A stretch of DNA of 30,487 nucleotides, from assembly GCA_959020865.1 (NCBI GenBank), contig CAUEUD010000014.1, positions 1-30,487 of the forward strand. The letters are read 5' to 3'. Shown here one piece after another: positions 29,661 through 30,487 of this stretch. The translations under genes and the position numbers were made by a program. The DNA comes from Eubacterium limosum. Lineage in GTDB: Bacteria > Bacillota > Clostridia > Eubacteriales > Eubacteriaceae. The notes under the pieces were generated by a model. It did not search any database and had not been told where the DNA came from. It saw nothing but the letters and a program-made list of their open reading frames with translations. The number at the start of each line of letters is the position of its first letter. The first letter of the stretch is position 1.

Positions 29661-30487
29661 ATTATTTATCGTAGAAGACGAACATCTGGAAATTGAAGCG
29701 ATTGAATTGATTTTAAGTCAGTACGGTAAAAATATCACGGTCATTGGAAAAGCGTCTTCGGGGCGCGTCGCTCTTGAAGAGATCAGAAGGCTGGACCCTG
29801 ACATTGTTCTTCTGGATATCAATATCCCGGAAATCAATGGTATTGATGTGCTGCGCGCCATCAAAAAAGAGGATCAGGAGAAAAAGGTCATTCTGATCAC
29901 GGCTTTTAACGAGTTCGATTTTGCCCACCAGGCCATCAAAGCCCGGGTGGATGATTTCCTGCTGAAGCCTATCAGGCCTCAGCAGCTCATGGAATCCATC
30001 AATATGGTGATCTCTACATTAAAAGCAAACGCCAAAAATAAATTTGACGAGAAGATGAGTGAAGTCATTTTCGCGGTCGTTCAGAAAAAATACAGTGACA
30101 CCAGAAACGTCCTCACCGAATACCTGGATCTGCTCTACGACCACTATGGCTACGACCTGATGTCCATCCAGAACGAGATCCAGCATTTTATGGAAGAGCT
30201 GAACATTGTCTCCATGGATACCTGCGGCTACGATATCAAAAGCCCGCTGCGCATGAAGAACAACCAGCAATTTGTGACATCTTATAAAAACCGATACGAT
30301 CTGAAGGTCGAAATTATGAAGGTTATCGACAAAATTTTTGATCACCTCATGGACAATAAGGAAAACCGGAAAAATAATATTGAGGATATCCTGAATTATA
30401 TTGACCGGAACTGCCATAAGGATATCTTTCTGGACCAGGTGGGTGAGTACGCCAACATGAGCTCTTATTATCTGAGTAAAATCTTTA
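29653..30487 (+). CDS. AraC-type response regulator (YesN-like), 3' end outside the window
   Basis: Partner of the upstream kinase; 278 codons are visible and the gene runs off the edge. The receiver domain (about 1-120) has the acidic pair in VEDE (residues 8-10), phosphoacceptor Asp55 in IVLLDINIPE, Thr in LITAF and Lys105 in LLKPI. A helical linker follows (about 125-240), and near the edge an AraC-type DNA-binding domain begins (IEDILNYIDRNCHKDIFLDQ, then YANMSSYYLSKIF), cut within its first helix-turn-helix. The ATG at 29653 overlaps the kinase stop and is preceded by GGAGAGG. Targets are unknown; genes just past the edge are likely candidates. Confidence 0.92.
   Translation, partial: MYKLFIVEDEHLEIEAIELILSQYGKNITVIGKASSGRVALEEIRRLDPDIVLLDINIPEINGIDVLRAIKKEDQEKKVILITAFNEFDFAHQAIKARVDDFLLKPIRPQQLMESINMVISTLKANAKNKFDEKMSEVIFAVVQKKYSDTRNVLTEYLDLLYDHYGYDLMSIQNEIQHFMEELNIVSMDTCGYDIKSPLRMKNNQQFVTSYKNRYDLKVEIMKVIDKIFDHLMDNKENRKNNIEDILNYIDRNCHKDIFLDQVGEYANMSSYYLSKIF

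Overview
The window looks like chromosomal DNA of an acetogenic member of the Eubacteriaceae, close to the Eubacterium limosum/callanderi group. This is an inference from gene content: a pyrrolysine-free MttB-family methyltransferase with its own corrinoid protein, a betaine-type (BCCT) transporter and a PocR-domain sensor kinase, together with Gram-positive surface proteins and moderately GC-rich coding sequence between AT-rich spacers. No rRNA, tRNA, CRISPR array, insertion-sequence transposase or prophage gene was seen.

Layout. (1) 1-10.5 kb, cell surface: a leucine-rich-repeat/Ig-like secreted protein, a polytopic O-antigen-ligase/polymerase-like membrane protein, and a 1594-residue wall-anchored protein with eight CnaB repeats. 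(2) 10.6-16.5 kb, housekeeping: pyrG, nadE, then plsC and trmB on the minus strand. Between pyrG and nadE lies a dense cluster of DnaA boxes. (3) 16.5-24.3 kb, a methyl-transfer locus: corrinoid protein, two GntR/UTRA regulators, an MFS transporter, a non-Pyl MttB-family methyltransferase and a BCCT carrier. An identical 13-of-14-base motif sits just downstream of the -10 boxes of two promoters here and is a good operator candidate. (4) 24.3-28.1 kb: a heavy-metal P-type ATPase behind a CsoR-like palindrome, and birA on the minus strand. (5) 28.4 kb to the end: a PocR-type sensor histidine kinase and an AraC-type response regulator cut by the window edge.

How the genes work together. The methyl-transfer locus has the parts to import a methylated quaternary amine (BCCT and/or MFS), move a methyl group to the corrinoid protein (MttB homologue plus corrinoid protein) and sense the substrate (two GntR regulators). 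The second methyltransferase (corrinoid to tetrahydrofolate) and the reductive activase are not in the window and must lie elsewhere. The substrate cannot be read from the sequence.

The spacers carry a layered set of dispersed palindromic repeats: family A (about 80-140 bp, TTGATAG-like or AATGGAAAA-like ends, inner hairpins), family B (a 42-43 bp palindrome and a 190-191 bp long form with a conserved loop), tandem family C, and two recurrent hairpin stems used mostly as terminators. One family A copy appears to be split by a family B long form. These repeats and the DnaA-box cluster are the least ordinary things here.
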